From: Cristatella mucedo
Lineage: Eukaryota; Bryozoa; Phylactolaemata; Cristatellidae
DNA: 62,000 bases
NCBI GenBank assembly: GCA_009760855.2
Contig: WPIO01000237.1
Location: forward strand, 1-62,000
Direction of reading: 5' to 3'
A model generated the notes under the pieces. That model did no database searches. It saw nothing but the letters and a program-made list of their open reading frames with translations, and had not been told where the DNA came from. Below are positions 34,611 through 44,389 of this stretch, in pieces. Numbering within the stretch: position 1 is the first letter of the stretch; each line of letters begins with the position of its first letter. Both the position numbers and the translations under genes were made by a program.

Positions 34611-35107
34611 TGTAGTTTGTTCGCACAGCAGAGAGCCAACCGATGCCCAACACCGACAGTCTATTCCCAACGCAAGGAGCCCCAGAGCGCACGGCTCCCC
34701 TCAGCCCCTGCCCTCGCACGACTCCCCTCCCCTGGTCGACTCCGATGACTCATCGACCACAACTGTGCACCGGCCGACCCTGATGGTGAATCCACCATCT
34801 GGCCACCAGCTGGTCCATGCCACATCAAAGGCGGACCACAGCTGTGCACCGGCCGACCCTGATGGTGAATCCACCATCTGGCCACCAGCTGGTTACCGGC
34901 CTGTGTCCATACCACATCACAGGCGGACCACAGCTGTGCACCGGCCCCTCTCGGTGGTGCTTCTAACAGCTCACCAGTGGCTTATCAGAGGAGCCTGCAT
35001 ACAATACATACATACGAACTACACGCTCTCTTGACCTTACGGTCACAAGTCAGGAGCCGGCATACAATACATACATACATACGTACATACATACGTACAT
35101 ACGAACT
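34611..35107 (-). repeat. LTR (5' LTR in element sense), truncated
   Basis: Starts with the same TGTAGTTTGTTCGCACAGC and matches the other LTR closely but has two minisatellite units instead of three. It stops at ACGAACTACA, about 80 bp short of the end seen in the partner LTR. The remainder is replaced by LINE sequence. (CATA)n-type repeats at 35066-35100 lie just before the break. Confidence 0.85.
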
Positions 35108-35280
35108 ACATAGGCGACAAAACCTTGAAGTCAACCCGTTGCTTGAATGGTAGCCAGTGCAGGTCGGCGAGAAGTGGTGTGATTTGGCAACTGTGACGCT
35201 AATGACAGAAAAGCCTAGCTGCAGAGTTCTGCACCAGGTGTGAGAAGCGTCTGATTGCACATGCCGGTAGGCCAGAAAGC
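35108..35280 (-). mobile_element. LINE-A internal fragment at the LTR/Polinton junction
   Basis: Minus-strand LINE-A sequence starting at GGCGACAAAACCTTGAAG and including GCAGGTCGGCGAGAAGTGG. Both ends of the LINE are missing. It joins the broken LTR to the Polinton, which suggests a rearrangement rather than a simple insertion. Confidence 0.75.
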
Positions 35281-35284
35281 AGCA

Positions 35285-35702
35285 GAAGAAGAGATTAGGT
35301 CTAAGACGAGAGAGGAAGAAATGAATGCTCTAAAAAACTTAGCTGCTGAGCAAAATGAGAATAATAGAGCTAAGAAAGAGAACTAGAAGAAATTAAAGTT
35401 AGAGAGGATAAAATGAATCACGTTAGAGAAATTCTTAATAATTATCAATGCGATCACATGTGGGATCGTTGTGGCTGCATGATATGAATAATGAATGGTA
35501 TTATAAAATTGATAGACTTAATGATGACATCGATACACTTAAATTTAAAATCATTTTAGCAAACTTTTTCCGTTCTTACATAGAAAAATGGATTGAGATG
35601 AAACTGTTCAAGATGCCAGCAAGCATGTTAGAAGACATTTTGATTTGTCACCACCCATCAAAAGTTACCTCTTACCTTGCATTATGGAAAAAGATTATCT
35701 AG
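35285..35702 (+). pseudogene. Coiled-coil Polinton ORF
   Basis: The plus-strand frame reads EEEIRSKTREEEMNALKNLA and NENNRAKKEN, a charged heptad-like coiled coil, then a stop, with HVREILNNYQCDHMWDRCGC in the next frame. A second frame from 35448 has FFRSYIEKWIEMKLFKM. The family is unknown. Its position at the edge of the element next to the integrase suggests a virion or regulatory role, but nothing shows which. Confidence 0.4.
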
Positions 35703-35764
35703 AAATCTTTTTCATTATTATGACCATCAGTAGACTATCTCTAAACCCTCAACACGATTATTTT

Positions 35765-35845
35765 ATAGTTAAAAGCGCCTAGAAAGAGATTGAGTTTTCT
35801 GGGGGCGCTTTATCAAGTGCGTTATTATTATCATTTATATAGTTG
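35765..35845 (+). mobile_element. LINE-A 3' tail fragment in the Polinton
   Basis: AAAGCGCCTAGAAAGAGATT then GGGGGCGCTTTATCAAGTG and ATT repeats. Confidence 0.8.
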
Positions 35846-35849
35846 GTAA

Positions 35850-36515
35850 CGGCTATTCCTATGAAGTAAATCCACCAGATATGCGCTTAGAAGCTATTTT
35901 GTATGACTCTAAAGCCGATTACAAGCTTACAGTGGGTCATTAATTCTCTAGATTACAAGCCCAAGTTTCCATCAAGTGTTATAGTTTTATTCGTGATATA
36001 GAAGAAATGCCACTTAATAGTTATACCGAGGACGTTTTCTTCTGTGTCTTTTGACTTTTCTCTCAATTCATTTTCAGTTAGTAGCCAAAGTATGATGAAT
36101 AGAGAGATGGCTAGCCTTAGAGAAGATTTAGCTAAGAAAAATACAATTGCCTTACAGCTGAAAGCGATAAGATAAGAGCTTGATTGAAAAGAAAATACGG
36201 TAGTTTCCTAAATATTTCAATTCTTAATCATTGTTAAAGGTATTCTTACAGCTATTATCAGTTCTTACATGGCTAAAATTAAGGATATCAATCACATTTC
36301 CACAGCTTTAGCAGGTGTTGCTTGTCTCATAGGTTCAGCGAATAGCATTATTTCACAGAGATAGATACGAAAGCACATAAAACTAACCAAAGATGTAAGC
36401 TATCTGTGAAGGTGATCAATGTGTTATCAGACGATATGGTTACTCAAGAGGAGTTTCAGGAGATGATCTTTGGTGGAATTAGTTCAGGTAGACTAAGCAC
36501 TATTGAGGACATTTA
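35850..36515 (+). pseudogene. Decayed Polinton ORF with a membrane segment
   Basis: Plus-strand coding remnants in shifting frames: YEVNPPDMRLEAILYDSKAD and LTVGH at 35.86-35.94 kb, MNREMASLREDLAKKNTIAL at 36.1 kb (coiled coil), then ILTAIISSYMAKIKDINHIS and ALAGVACLIGSANSII (hydrophobic), and DDMVTQEEFQEMIFGGI at 36.43-36.49 kb. Similar coiled-coil plus hydrophobic modules occur in the right element at 54.9-55.6 kb. The function is unknown. Confidence 0.45.
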
Positions 36516-36689
36516 GCTCTTCACTTACAAAACTTCTCTTAGCGTCATTTACCCAATATCTTATTTTCTGACCTCGCATAAACATAATCCTCACAATCGT
36601 ATGAAGTCAACGGATAATTTGCGTCAGTGATCAGTCAGTCAGTGATGAATTTCTCTTCTTTTCTCGCTTTCCCCTCTCCATCTTCAAGC

Positions 36690-37270
36690 AAGTGTCTAAC
36701 AGTAGTTCTTTATGGTTCCTCACTTTTATATCTTGGTTTGTTTATCTTCAATTTCTTATTTTTTATCGTGTCTGCAGGTTTCTTATCAATCATAGCACTC
36801 TCGCTATTGTTCAGGTAATCTATCACCGTTGGCGAGTTCTCAACATACTCGGTTTCTTTCACCATTTCCTGCTTCCAACTCTTTTTCATACTGATATATG
36901 AATAACCTTGCAGCAACAGTTCTAACCATTCTCTCAACCATTGCTGCGTTCTTCTTTGTAACGGCATCTCTAATCATCACCTTATGTTTTCCAATTTCTT
37001 TTTAAAATTCTCCTTTTAACTCTGATGCAGGATCAACAGTCATTTCCCTTGTCTACTTGAGTTTACTTCTAGAGTAGATGCTTTTTATAGCTTTGCTCAC
37101 ATCTTTAGCAGTCTTCGTTTTTAAAGCTCTGGTATTTTTATACCTGCTCGCTACATCTATAACGCACTATGCACACTCAAAACCTCGATTGTTGGGTAGG
37201 TAGAGTACCCGCTTGATGCTGATCGTTGGATATGGTGGCAATCAAAGAAACCGCTAGGAATATTTCTAGA
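36690..37270 (-). pseudogene. Polinton integrase (retroviral type, DDE)
   Basis: Inserts the linear element into the host genome. Minus-strand remains of the catalytic core: RVLYLPNNRGFEC, then VIDVASRYKNTRAL with the first Asp (about 37155), KTAKDVSKAIKSIY, then TVDPASELKGEF with the second Asp (37034-37032), VMIRDAVTKKNAAMVERMVR with the Glu (36935-36933), and TVIDYLNNSESAMIDKKPAD. The three acidic residues survive, with 33 codons between the second Asp and the Glu, close to the D35E spacing of retroviral-type integrases. In-frame stops (TAG before CVID, TAG in KLK.TREM, TAA in GEF.KEI) and a frameshift near 36.85 kb kill it. Integrase at the outer end of the block is the normal Polinton layout. 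Confidence 0.75.
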
Positions 37271-37439
37271 TCTACTCTTGAATACCTGACATATTTCGGC
37301 ATTCTCACCATATTTCCCATCCCCTTTTCTTTCATTTAATGTTTAAAAGACATTAATTGTAATTAATATATGACTTTGATTTGAGATTCATGTAAAGTAG
37401 AGCTAAAATCTCGAGACATCTATTAACTATATAACGCTG
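37271..37439. other. Polinton spacer
   Basis: AT-rich. No coding remnant recognised. Confidence 0.3.
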
Positions 37440-37716
37440 AAACCCCAGAATTAATTTGCATTCGATGTAAATCTCCAATCTCAAGACACTCCAAGTTCAT
37501 TTACGCATACTTCGACACGGATGCGAACGAAACTGACTTTGCTAGCGATGGTAAAGTGTGCATGAATGTTATGGCTGGTTTGTAAGACGTATTCGAAAAC
37601 ATCTCAGTTATTTTTACAGGTAAAACGAATGTGCAAGCATGCATTCATTGGTCGGGGGATGTACAAATTTCAAGTCTAGAAAGATATTTGGAACCAATTT
37701 TTAATGTAAACCATCT
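37440..37716 (+). pseudogene. Small zinc-ribbon-like ORF
   Basis: A plus-strand frame with one internal stop: AETPELICIRCKSPISRHSK, then ANETDFASDGKVCMNVMAGL, a TAA, and FENISVIFTGKTNVQACIHW. The CxxC pair (CIRC) and two later cysteines suggest a zinc-binding fold. The frame is continuous over 90 codons except for the stop, so it looks like a real small Polinton gene. It is on the strand opposite to its neighbours. The family is not recognised. Confidence 0.5.
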
Positions 37717-37849
37717 ATAAAGCATACATGCTCGGATCTGTTTCACAAGATAGTCGAATCAATGATCATGATCTTCAATACACATAGATATAAAACGAAT
37801 GTCACACCACTCAGAGAGTTATCGTTTTTAATATTTCACTTACTTTATT

Positions 37850-38631
37850 CATGTAGCTACATAACTGACTAGAAGATTGACGTTTGTGTCGATACTGTTA
37901 GTAATTACTTTAAAACCAGCAGAAATTCTAGTGAAAGCAGCTTGATATCTCCACCATCCATTGAAAGTAGTTATCCTGACATCTCGAGCTGGTAACGTGC
38001 TTTTCAGGTTTTGAGAGAAAGGAATGTAAGTGTAACATCCAACAACGTGTATGGAGATAATTATTATAGGAGGTTTATCGATGGTCGTCCCAAGTATAAG
38101 CCGTAGAAAAAGGTATTTCACCAAACAGTGACGTACATCACTTACTGTACTCCCACTTTGCTAACTTTTCTACCGTTGGCTGTGTCAGCGAAGGATTTAC
38201 GGCAGGCGTCTGCTGGATTGGTGGAAGTCATCACGTTGGTTATCTTGTTTTTACCCATGTTTAAGTCATAACCAACAGGCAAAGATCACGTTTCACATCT
38301 CCAGAGGTAGCACACAAGTTATCATCCAGAGTGGTAGGATTAGTATTACTAGAAGTCCAGTAATAAGAAGTTATAGCAAATCCTCCATATTCAAATCTTC
38401 AGTCATCGTATCGCCGGCCTTATAAACTTTGCAGTCAAGCTGACTTTTAACAATTAAATCGTTAGCATTAACGGCAGCTCCAACTTTGATCAATCTTTTA
38501 CCAGAGCAATCGACTGTGGATGCGGTGCTCGTGATGGATAGTCTTGGAAAGTTCTTATCTGCATAAGCTTTGTTCACCGCATCTCCAGAATTTACCGGGT
38601 CTGTAAAATTCACAACTTTGTTTCTAGTCAT
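37850..38631 (-). pseudogene. Phage-tail-fibre-like repeat protein (left copy)
   Basis: Minus-strand protein starting MTRNKVVNFTDPVNSGDAVN. It is built from units of the form (D)P.(N)..DA..K.Y.D, each followed by a short beta segment: DPVNSGDAVNKAYADKNF, VNANDLIVKSQLDCKVYKAG, DTMTEDLNM, and after a frameshift NPADACRKSFAD. This pattern is well known from bacteriophage tail fibres and has been seen in Polintons of aquatic animals. It suggests a trimeric fibre used for attachment. The second half (37850-38370) has many stops. A partner copy is at 52.3-54.59 kb. Confidence 0.65.
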
Positions 38632-38640
38632 ATTTATATA
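38629..38640 (-). promoter_or_regulatory. TATATAAAT box directly before the fibre start
   Basis: On the minus strand TATATAAAT (38640-38632) abuts the ATG at 38631-38629. The same arrangement occurs at other Polinton gene starts (45.54, 54.6, 57.3 kb). A promoter or leader role is inferred. Confidence 0.4.
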
Positions 38641-38659
38641 AGTCTGTATAAATAATTAT

Positions 38660-39415
38660 GCAGGCTCTAGCGATATAATATCCTTTCCTGAGCATTCTAT
38701 ATTTTAAATTTTAACTTTAGCTTTGTTTACTACTTCTGTGACTAACGGAACTAATCTTTTAAATATATCTTCATCTGTTTCCCTAACGTTTTGTATGAAC
38801 ATTTTCTAACGTAAGAGTCAATATCAAGCCCCTATCCTTTCTTATTGTTGAATCTTCCATGATCTGATATTAGACTAAACTCAAAATCGTAACTTATCTC
38901 TTTATTGAGGAGGTACAAAAATAAGGATTTACTAATGGGCATATCAATGACTTCTACTGTGATTATTCTAACTTTTCCAGCGGCAATATAATCTTAAGGT
39001 TTATCAAAACAATTTAAGCCGGGAACGCATATCTGAAAATTGTATAACAAACATTCTTGCATATCTAACACGCACAATCCTAGTAAACATTGCGCTTCAT
39101 ATTGAGGGGGAATCTTGCCTTTGATGAGGTGTCTAGACCACAGACATTATATTCTATAAGTTTTTTAGGCTCCATCGTGATTCATTCCATCGATACTATA
39201 GCGATTGCAACCATCTATAGAGAAGCAGTCATTAGCGTTAGTTATGTCGCTTTTAAATTTAATTTCTGGCAGCTTTGCACACATCGGTTCAAATTAAAAA
39301 AAATTATGGGTGCTCTTAATTCTAGATTTTATTGTTTATGTATTTATTAACTTTTCTAAATATAATTTTTTGATTAGTTTTTCATGAGCTTTTGCATTTG
39401 TAAGACCCATCGTTA
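38660..39415 (-). pseudogene. Polinton ORF of unknown function
   Basis: Minus-strand coding remnants between the capsid-type gene and the fibre gene. A start MGLTNAKAHEKLIK lies near 39.41 kb. Later segments include SKARFPLNMKRNV, AAGKVRIITVEVIDMPISK, SLFLYLLNKEISYDFEFSL and GLDIDSYVRK. At least three stops and frame changes are present. The beta-strand-like alternation would suit a virion protein, but I recognise no family. Confidence 0.45.
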
Positions 39416-39518
39416 CCTAATATCGAATGGACTTCCGAACCGCCAATGTTTAATCGCATAAACTCTAACCACTCATCACTTTCTTGCTATATTAATTTAC
39501 AATATAACGTGATTTAAA

Positions 39519-40478
39519 TTAATCGATAGGAGTTAGAAATGCTGGTGGTTTCAATGCCCTGAAAGCAGCACCATCAGCGTTGACGATGAGATCGAGCTCA
39601 GTTTCAGAAATCACAATGCTGTGAACTCTATTCATTAGCAGTTGATGTGGTTTTCAACTTAATAGTGACATCAAGATTGTTCGTGTTCCTCAGAGATTAC
39701 TTGTTGAATCTTAGATCAACGACGTGGAATGGATACAAATCAGCGTAATAAGAAAGAGCGATTCCAGTTTCAGCAAAGTTTTCGCTCACACCTAAGAACC
39801 GTTTCCTAAGCTGAGTGACATCCATGTAGGTCATAGAGCACTAAGCTTGAGGAAAGCTATGTGCATCAATTCGGGCTATTGGCTTCCGCCTCCAGGTTGA
39901 ACTGTGTAACTTTAAATGCTAGGTAAGCTTCTATGCCTCCCATTCCTGCAAATGAGTTTAGTCCCCCCCATTCGCCTCTCGCGTTTTGTCGATGAGCGAT
40001 CTTTGTCTCGAAATGCTAGGCTTAACTTTAGGAATAGTCAGCCGAAGCTTCTCTAGGAGTACTCTAGCACCGCTGGCTGTGTTTGCAGTAGGAGCAGCGG
40101 CTGCGGCAGTTACAAAGTGCAGCGCATTCACATCTCTAAGTGCTCCTCATTTTAGCATGAGTTCCATGTTCGTGTTATAAAGGATCTTATGCATGCCTGC
40201 ACAGAATACAAAGATTCCATGTAAAGGCAGGACTCTACTGAAGAATCCATTCGGTTGAGCTTGAGTTTCTAGGGCTTTCTCATCGCCCACCCAGCATTTG
40301 GTGCAGTAGCAGCATCAGCGAAAGCAGAATTAGTATCATAAGCTACTGCAGCATTAGCTAAAAAGTAATGTCTGTCGGAAACACCTTCACCCTTTCTTCA
40401 AAATGAACTAAGACCTTCTCCCCTATTATAGTCATTAGGATACAAGACTGTACCAATAATTGTAGAAGTTACAGCCAT
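39519..40478 (-). pseudogene. Capsid-type protein (Polinton major-capsid-like)
   Basis: Start MAVTSTIIGTVLYPNDYNRG at 40478, end at a TAA at 39521-39519. Remnants in order: VSDRHYFLANAAVAYDTNSA, then the diagnostic block VLPLHGIFVFCAGMHKILYN followed by TNMELMLKWG, then ASGARVLLEKLRLTIPKVKP, then RKRFLGVSENFAETGIALSY and DLYPFHVVDLR, and finally VHSIVISETELDLIVNADGA. The pattern of a IF.FC..M.K..YNT.MEL block followed by a PKVKPS block is one I associate with invertebrate capsid-like proteins annotated as F54H12.2-like, which belong to Polintons. About 320 codons is short for a double jelly-roll major capsid (usually 450 or more), so an internal deletion is likely. It could instead be another virion protein. 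Confidence 0.5.
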
Positions 40479-40499
40479 ATTCATTATTATTCATTCATT

Positions 40500-40680
40500 A
40501 TTTCTATATTCATAATTATAATTTTCAACTTCCAAGTCCTCCAATTAACCATTGCATTGCATCGAAAAGCCATGCAGCTCCATTATTTACAAAGGCTGCA
40601 TCTCCATTGCCTGGACTAGCGTACGATTAACGTCGGCTGGATTAGCATTAGCTGGATTAGCATCTCTATAATAACAAAAA
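40500..40680 (-). pseudogene. C-terminal end of a small Polinton ORF
   Basis: The minus-strand frame RDANPANANPADVNRTLVQA then MEMQPL, with stops, lies between the LINE fragment and the capsid-type start. It may be the tail of the gene interrupted at 41191. Confidence 0.35.
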
Positions 40681-40681
40681 A

Positions 40682-41190
40682 TAAAATTAATAATGCACTT
40701 GATAAACCGCCCTCAGAGAACTCAATCTCTTTCTAGGCACTTTACGTTTGCTGCAAAGGGAAACGCAATTGAATGGTGAGTAATATCATGCTTGATAAAC
40801 AACATCAATAACATGGATAGGGGTGACACGCACAGGGTCATCATGCAAATGTGGTTAGTGGCAGCATGCACACTGTCAGCACGCATAAGCACATGAAGGA
40901 CTAATCGCAAGGACCCACTAACGCTGTCCTAAATAGGTGCGTTTGTAAGTTCTCTTTAAGTGTGGTCAAGTCAGGGGATGTTCTGACGCAAGCCGGGAGT
41001 GAGTTCCAAGCTTTGGGAGCATACGAGCTAAATGCACGGTCTTTAAAGGATTAGAGGTTTGCACTTGGTAAACTGTTGGATTCCGAAAATCGGATGGTAC
41101 GATGCTTGGCCTGGTGGGTGAGTAGATCTGAGAGATAAGCTGGAGCCAAAGAATGAAGTGACCTAAAAGTGAGCGACAAAAATTTGAAGT
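40682..41190 (-). mobile_element. LINE-A 3' part inserted in the Polinton
   Basis: Minus-strand LINE-A with tail, 3' UTR and codons for the C-terminal block. It ends at GCGACAAAAATTTGAAG. The same LINE position is the break point of the copies at 8633 and 35108. Confidence 0.85.
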
Positions 41191-41790
41191 AGCTAGCAGG
41201 TGTTCCAGCTGATTGAGCTCGAGCACCTCTCCACAGTTATAAATTCTTTCCTCAGTCAATAGGTTAGCATCTGACAGCACAAAGTAATCCGTATTCCTTG
41301 CTTCTGCGAAGAATATAACAGAAATTCCAGGAGCGATAGCAGTTTCTCGAGTTCCATCGGCATGAGGATACTCATAATTCTGAATGCCATATATAGGTGC
41401 TGGAAGAAGCTCTTTTTCCGCCAGGTTGAATATCTTATCTAAATCAAAATCCAGTATCCATAAACAATAGTACCTGAAATATTCTTCTTCTTTTTCCTAT
41501 GTATAAAACACCACCGATTTCAGTTATGGGAGCGCCACCTTTTTCTATTACTGGAGAAGAAGTTGTATATGGAGGTGGTTAAATCCCACTACTTTCACTT
41601 TCTTTAAGTACCATTTCTTGTTCTCTCTTTGCCATGCTCGTCATCGATCTTCCCAAGTCTTTATACTACACATGATCCGCTACTTCTTGATCTTTTTTCA
41701 TAATCCGCTTCTTCTCTTTGTCTCTCAGTTTCTTCTTCTTGTATTCACACTCTTCATCATCATTCTCTTCTTCTGATACGTCTTTCACTT
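41191..41790 (-). pseudogene. Polinton virion-type ORF
   Basis: Minus-strand remnants: KIKINKVKDVSEEENDDEEC and KKKKLRDKEKKRIMKKDQEV (charged helix), then PPPYTTSSPVIEKGGAPITE and IGGVLYIG, then HADGTRETAIAPGISVIFFA, NTDYFVLSDANLLTEERIYN and CGEVLELNQLEHLLATS. The PPPY motif is of the late-domain type used by some viruses to recruit ESCRT. A minor virion protein is possible. A TAA lies just before the PPPY and there are frameshifts near 41.46 kb. The family is unknown. Confidence 0.45.
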
Positions 41791-41799
41791 TATTTATCT

Positions 41800-42144
41800 T
41801 TATCTTCATCAGTTCAGTTCATCAGTTCATCAGTCGTTCTTCCTCTTTTCGCTATTGATTATCCTCTTCCTTCTTAAATTTTGCAGCCTCCAATATTTTT
41901 TGAGTTTCTTTTATATCCCTCGCATCTTTATGATCTTTAACCTGATTCGCGATTGCAGTAACAGCGTCGACTGTTTTTTTTTTTACTCCGCCGGGAATTT
42001 CCTTTCCGCGTTCTTTAGTAAATTCAACTCCTTTCTAAGCCCTCAAAATACTGTATCGAAAGCTCCTGCTCCAAGGATCGTTCTTCCATTAGCTCAAAGC
42101 GCGCTTAAATGACGTACTTTTTTCCTCTCCATATTGATCCTCAT
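41800..42144 (-). pseudogene. Glycine motif plus coiled-coil Polinton protein (left copy)
   Basis: The minus-strand reading shows RTILGAGAFDTVF near 42.08 kb, then a helical stretch KTVDAVTAIANQVKDHKDAR and DIKETQKILEAAKFKKEEDN. The right element has a similar protein at 61470-62000 (SSGVLDKFIDGIGKVVPLI then a helix), also placed downstream of the ATPase block. A small internal virion protein is plausible. A run of T (A on the coding strand) at 41970-41981 probably caused the frameshift. A long TATATA stretch (42145-42174) lies just upstream of the start. Confidence 0.45.
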
Positions 42145-42176
42145 TATATATTTATATATATATACATCCTCATTCT

Positions 42177-44389
42177 GAGCTTTGCAACAGCTATAGGAAG
42201 CTCATGATTGCACACGCCGGCAAGCCAGCAAGCAGTGAGTTGCAGAAGTCAAGACGGGATGTCACAAATGCATGTACCAACTTAGACGTCGTATCCTTAT
42301 CTAAACAACCCCGAATTTTAGCGTTGCTATGTATCTGAAAGTAGGCAGGCTTGATTGTGGAGCTGAGGTGGTTGTCAAAGAAGAGGTCACCTTGGAACAT
42401 GACACCTAGATTTCGAGCTGATTCGGCAGGAGATATGCTGGCAGAGCCAATTTTGAGTGTCAGCCTTTCCAATTTCCGAATCACACTTGGTTTGCCCATA
42501 ACTAATAAGTTAGCTTTATCATCACCTAGTTAAAGAAAATTGGCTGCCATCCATGTGCGGATGTCATCAATGCATGCAGCAAGTGAGTTTAGAGAATTTG
42601 ATGTGCTCGAGGGCTGGGAGGGATCAAAGCAAAGGTACAACTGAGTGTCATCCGCATAGAAGTGAAAGCCTAGATTGTGCTTGGCAATCACATCAGCAAG
42701 AGGGAGAGTATAAACCGTGAAAAGAACCGGACCTAGCACAGAGCCCTGAGGTACTCCATATTTCAGAGGTACTTCAGATGATCTTTGTCTATTCACGTCA
42801 ATACTCTGGAGTCTCCCACTGAGATAAGACCTGAACCACTGCAGAGCAGTGCCAGTGATGCCCAGGCGAGATGAGAGGCGCTCTAGAAGAACTTTGTGAT
42901 CGATGGTGTCAAAAGCTGCCGAAAGATCGAGCAAAACAAGAAGAGACACTCTACCCATGTCTGCATTCCTAAGTAGGTCGTTGTATACCCTAAGCAATGC
43001 TGACTCTGTGGAGTGATTAGCTCTAAAGCCAGACTGGAACTTACTAGCAAGGTGTGCGGTTTTGATATACGAGTTCAGCTGATCCGCCACGACCCGTTCC
43101 AGTGTCTTTGATAGGAATGGTAGAAGGGAGACTGTGCGGTAGTTGCCCAAGTTATCTTGGTCTAGTGTCGCTTTCTTGAGAAGTGGCCTGTTGACAGCTT
43201 TTTTGAAAGGTGCTGGGACATGACATGAGGCTAATGCAATATTAATGATATTAGTTATGCATGGCAGCAGCAGATCAAAGCAACCAAGGAGCAGGACAGT
43301 GGGAATAGGGTCCAAAGGACTTGTTGTCTACTTTAATTGGGATATGAACTTCAGGACGAGATCACTAGTGACCTGCTTATATGTAGACATTCAGGTACAG
43401 CCAGGAATCGGGGGACAGCATTCTAGGGTGGATGCTGTCATCGCAGGGATGGACTCCCTGATCTTGTCTGTCTTCTGGACAAAGAAGCGAGAGGTGCGAT
43501 CGGCTAGATCATCACAAGGATCATCAGGTAAGAAGCTAATCTGGGAGCGGTGGAGGAGATAGTTGACCGTTGACATCAGCATTTTTGGATTGTGCATCTG
43601 TGATTCAACAATGTTTTTTTTTTATAGAAGCTAGACTTGGCCTTTGTTAGATCGATTGGTACGACCTACAGTAGTCCTTGGATGCCTGTCAATGGACAGT
43701 CAGTTGTGATATGTTGTTTGCTTTTTCAAGCTTTCGCTTAGTAGACATAGGAAGTTTAATGTCAGTGGTAAACCATAGGCCGTGTGAGCGAGGGCGCACA
43801 GTGCGCTTAGTCTGATGTGCAAACTAGTCGAGCGTGTCAGCTAGTGTCGTGTTGTTGCTATCTACAAATGTTGACAGATCGGAGAGGGTACTGAGCAGCA
43901 GAGGCGAAGCAGATATTCTCGCACGGACAGCATCGATGTCAAATGTCTTGAGGTTTTGCGATTCACAGGTTATTTTAGAGGAGGAGGCGGGCACACACTG
44001 TTGATTGAATGGGATCTGCATTTAGTCAGGTAAGCAGGATTTGGTAATAATTGGTGATGATAACGTGCAGTTGAATGAGAAAATTTGGTCGAGTGTGTGA
44101 CCCCTGATGTGAGTAGGGCCATGCACATGAGCCACAAGAGAAAATGAGTCAGCCAATGCACGAAATTCAGTACTGAAGGCGTCAGATAAGTTATCAAAGT
44201 GAACGTTGAAATCACTCATAACGAGAATGGAAGGACTGATTTCTTGCACACAGAATCAAAAGGAAGTCGGATAAATCTTGAGATAAAGGAGGATTTGGTA
44301 CCTGGTGGGCGATAGACTACTGCCACTATCGGTAGCTTGTTTTCGGGTGAGACCAAGACAATCGATTCGAAAGACTGCTTCCAGGGTAC
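42177..44389 (-). mobile_element. LINE-A, largest copy: endonuclease and reverse transcriptase
   Basis: 2.2 kb of LINE on the minus strand. The 5' part shows the APE-type endonuclease: YRPPGTKSSFISRFI, ILVMSDFNVHFDNLSDAF with the Asp-Phe-Asn signature (the usual GDFN has Gly to Ser) and HIRGHTLDQIFSFN. The reverse transcriptase is in a 261-codon open frame (42530-43315) with DPIPTVLLLGCFDLLLPCIT, FLSKTLERVVADQLNSYI, FQSGFRANHSTESALLRVYN, LLDLSAAFDTIDH, GVPQGSVLGPVLFT and FYADDTQLYL, so the catalytic motifs are intact there. The copy is 5'-truncated inside the endonuclease and, unusually, its 3' UTR is missing at 42177. Confidence 0.9.

Larger units (their letters stand above)
30309..35107 (-). 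mobile_element. Ty3/gypsy-like LTR retrotransposon, degenerate
   Basis: GC-rich element on the minus strand with LTR-related ends (30309-30956 and 34611-35107) and, in transcription order, gag with two CCHC knuckles, aspartic protease (DTG), reverse transcriptase, RNase H and integrase. RT-RNase H-integrase order and the MDYRELN block point to the Metaviridae (Ty3/gypsy) side rather than Pao/BEL or copia. I could not assign a clade. Stops and frameshifts occur in every module. The 5' LTR (element sense, at 34611-35107) is cut short at 35107, where a LINE fragment is joined on, so the original target duplication is lost. Confidence 0.9.

Noticed and set aside
36627-36901. Hydrophobic plus-strand frames
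   Set aside because: Antisense of the integrase C-terminal region on the minus strand.
41855-42112. Hydrophobic 85-codon plus-strand frame as a membrane protein
   Set aside because: It is antisense to the helical coding remnant on the minus strand. Complement of Lys/Glu-rich codons gives Phe/Leu-rich frames.
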